Shown piece by piece: positions 62,146 to 64,000 of a DNA stretch of 64,000 bases. Each line of letters begins with the position of its first letter. The stretch's first letter is position 1. The stretch spans positions 46,497 to 110,496 of the forward strand of contig JACPDY010000005.1 in NCBI GenBank assembly GCA_016183775.1, read 5' to 3'. The stretch comes from Bacteroidota bacterium. GTDB taxonomy: Bacteria > Bacteroidota > Bacteroidia > JABDFU01. Position numbers and translations under genes: made by a program. A model generated the notes under the pieces. That model did no database searches, was not told where the DNA came from, and saw only the letters and a list, made by a program, of their open reading frames with translations.

Positions 62146-63939
62146 ATGAGTACTACTACAACCAAACAAGCACTTAAAGGCGGAGAATTTCTGATAAAAG
62201 AAACGCAGGCCGGTGATGTTTTTATTCCCGAACAATTCAATGAGGAGCAATTAATGATCGCTCAAACCTGTAAGGACTTTCTGGCGCAGGAAATATGGCC
62301 CAACCTCGACAAGATAGACAAACAGGAAGAAGGCCTTACCGTAAAACTTTTAGATAAAGCTGCGGAACTTGGCTTACTTGGCTTAAGTGTACCCGAAAAC
62401 CTGGGCGGCTTTGAAAAAGATTTCGTAACAGGCATGCTGGCCACAGAAGTGCTGGGAGCTGGTTATTCTTTCGCGGTATCTATTTCAGCTCATACCGGTA
62501 TCGGAACACTTCCTATTTTATACTATGGCAATGAAAAACAAAAAGCAAAATACATCCCTAAACTTGTATCGGGCGAATGGAAAGCCTGCTATTGCTTAAC
62601 TGAACCGGGCTCTGGCTCTGATGCAAACTCTGGGAAAACAAAGGCTGTACTCTCTCCTGACGGAAAACATTACATATTGAACGGACAAAAAATGTGGATC
62701 ACCAATGGCGGATTTGCCGAGGTGTTCACCGTTTTTGCAAAAATTGATAACGATGAGAACCTGAGTGCTTTTATCGTTGAAAAATCGTTCGGCGGGATCA
62801 CCTTGAACCCGGAAGAACATAAAATGGGTATCAAAGGCAGTTCCACCCGCCAGGTGTTCTTTAACGATTGCAAAGTTCCGGTTGAAAACCTTTTATCGGA
62901 AAGACAAAATGGTTTTAAAATTGCAGTAAACATTCTCAATATAGGCCGTGTTAAATTAGCTGCGGCTGCCCTTGGCGCCTCTAAAAATACTGCCGGCAAA
63001 GCTGTACAATATGCGAATGAGCGCAACCAATTCGGGCGCCCTTTGGCGAAATACGGGGCAATACGTTATAAATTAGCTGAGCAGGCGATCCGCATTTATG
63101 CTTCTGAATCGGCTTTATACCGTGCCACACAAAATATTGAAGACGCTATTAATGCGCTTGCAGCAGGTGGCATGGAACATGAGAAATCTATCCTGAAGGG
63201 TGTTGAACAATTCGCGCCTGAAGCAGCTATCCTGAAGGTGCATGGTTCCGAAACACTGGATTATGTGGTGGATGAAGGCGTCCAAATTTATGGTGGCATG
63301 GGTTATTCGGCCGATGCCCCGATGGAGCGCGCTTACCGCGATTCACGTATTAACCGGATATTTGAAGGCACCAATGAAATTAACCGCATGTTGATCGTAG
63401 ACATGCTGCTGCGCAGAGCCATGAAAGGCGAGATCGACCTGATGGGCCCGGCACAAAAAATAGGTGCGGAATTAATGTCCGTTCCTGACTTTGCGGCTGA
63501 AGACACAACACTTTTCGCGGCTGAAAAGAAATACATTAAGAATTTCAAAAAAGCCATCCTGATGGTTGCCGGTTCAGCGGCTCAAAAGCTGATGATGGAA
63601 TTGGCAAAAGAACAGGAAATACTGATGAATATTGCGGATATGCTGATCGATCTTTATGTAGCTGAATCACTGCAATTACGTGTTGAAAAATTAGTAAGTA
63701 TAAAGGGCGAAGCTGCCTCGAAAGAACAACTGGATATTATGCGTGTATTTATTAACGACGCGGCCGATCGCATCTTCAAAAATGGCAAAGATGCCATTAC
63801 TTCTTATGCCGAGGGCGATGAAATGCGCATGATGCTGATGGGACTTAAACGCTTCACTAAAACGGAGGTCTTTAACGTGAAAGAAGCCCGCAGGCGTGTT
63901 GCCGCGAAATTAATTTCTGAAAATAAATATTGTTTCTAA
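62146..63939 (+). CDS. Acyl-CoA dehydrogenase (FadE, long form)
   Basis: 597 residues; FAD enzyme for the first step of beta-oxidation. The core (about 25-420) has CYCLTEPGSGSDANS, KMWITNGGFAEVFTVFAKID and the catalytic Glu in INRIFEGTNEINR (about 400-412). A C-terminal helical extension of about 170 residues makes it resemble very-long-chain enzymes, the usual Bacteroidota form. It is the expected downstream partner of the FadN-type and FadA-type genes but is separated from them by the 9.6-kb accessory cluster. A strong terminator follows. Confidence 0.95.
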   Translation: MSTTTTKQALKGGEFLIKETQAGDVFIPEQFNEEQLMIAQTCKDFLAQEIWPNLDKIDKQEEGLTVKLLDKAAELGLLGLSVPENLGGFEKDFVTGMLATEVLGAGYSFAVSISAHTGIGTLPILYYGNEKQKAKYIPKLVSGEWKACYCLTEPGSGSDANSGKTKAVLSPDGKHYILNGQKMWITNGGFAEVFTVFAKIDNDENLSAFIVEKSFGGITLNPEEHKMGIKGSSTRQVFFNDCKVPVENLLSERQNGFKIAVNILNIGRVKLAAAALGASKNTAGKAVQYANERNQFGRPLAKYGAIRYKLAEQAIRIYASESALYRATQNIEDAINALAAGGMEHEKSILKGVEQFAPEAAILKVHGSETLDYVVDEGVQIYGGMGYSADAPMERAYRDSRINRIFEGTNEINRMLIVDMLLRRAMKGEIDLMGPAQKIGAELMSVPDFAAEDTTLFAAEKKYIKNFKKAILMVAGSAAQKLMMELAKEQEILMNIADMLIDLYVAESLQLRVEKLVSIKGEAASKEQLDIMRVFINDAADRIFKNGKDAITSYAEGDEMRMMLMGLKRFTKTEVFNVKEARRRVAAKLISENKYCF

Positions 63940-63956
63940 CCGATCAATAAACTATA

Positions 63957-63995
63957 AAGAAAATCTCTGTCTGCAAAACAGGGATTTTCTTTTTT
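63957..63995 (+). terminator. Intrinsic terminator after the acyl-CoA dehydrogenase
   Basis: AAGAAAATCTCTGT (63957-63970) and ACAGGGATTTTCTT (63978-63991) form a 14-bp stem with one G-T pair and a 7-base loop, followed by a T-run. It begins 18 bases after the stop codon. Confidence 0.9.
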
Positions 63996-64000
63996 ATATC

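Overview
The window reads as chromosomal DNA of a member of the Bacteroidota, probably an aerobic environmental species. The evidence is surface proteins with gliding-motility-type (CHU_C) and type A C-terminal domains of type IX secretion (T9SS), a PorP/SprF protein, SBBP and SprB repeats, the Bacteroidota gene order rpmB-rpmG-DUF4295-ftsY, and several TAnnTTTG-type promoter boxes. I see no rRNA or tRNA genes and no CRISPR array. The exact genus cannot be told from the sequence.

Layout. 0-8 kb: two very large secreted adhesin-like proteins followed by their likely PorP/SprF partner. 8-29.5 kb: housekeeping and envelope genes (protein tyrosine phosphatase, tetrapyrrole-methylase-family enzyme, GlcD-like oxidase, pyrD, a PorE-like TPR/beta-propeller protein, an M43 metalloprotease, two universal stress proteins, a SirB1-like protein, an ABC-F ATPase, a MarR regulator, rimO, an IS200-like/RAYT transposase set in REP hairpins, ftsY, DUF4295, rpmG, rpmB). 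29.8-39 kb: an MBOAT acyltransferase with two SGNH hydrolases (likely glycan O-acetylation), a PLP enzyme, gmhB, a rhomboid protease and a 7TM-HD phosphohydrolase. 39-52.5 kb and 62-64 kb: fatty-acid genes (a broken thiolase, acyl-CoA ligase, desaturase, HAD/crotonase fusion, intact thiolase, acyl-CoA dehydrogenase) and an SBBP surface protein. 52.6-62.1 kb: a tightly packed accessory cluster of glycosyltransferases, methyltransferases, a nucleotidyltransferase and two cobalamin-type radical SAM proteins, sitting between the thiolase and the acyl-CoA dehydrogenase that would normally be operon neighbours.

Most unusual signals. (1) At least eleven intergenic or in-gene loci carry arrays of 7-base words. 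The word differs from locus to locus (GGAAGTC, GAGATAT, TTGAACC, CAACAAC, AACGAAT, CAGGTTT and others) but the period is always 7, and several are arranged as inverted pairs that could fold into hairpins. In two adjacent acetylation genes the arrays lie inside the reading frame; one supplies most of a predicted signal peptide. Because 7 is not a multiple of 3, unit gain or loss would shift the frame. (2) An 11-base G tract lies in frame in an SBBP surface protein and is a candidate phase-variation switch. (3) The transposase is flanked by two-hairpin REP units whose stems differ in sequence but keep pairing. (4) Two genes (a thiolase and a methyltransferase) look internally deleted with a frameshift, and a signal peptide fused to the tail of an SprB repeat survives as a scar of a lost surface-protein gene.
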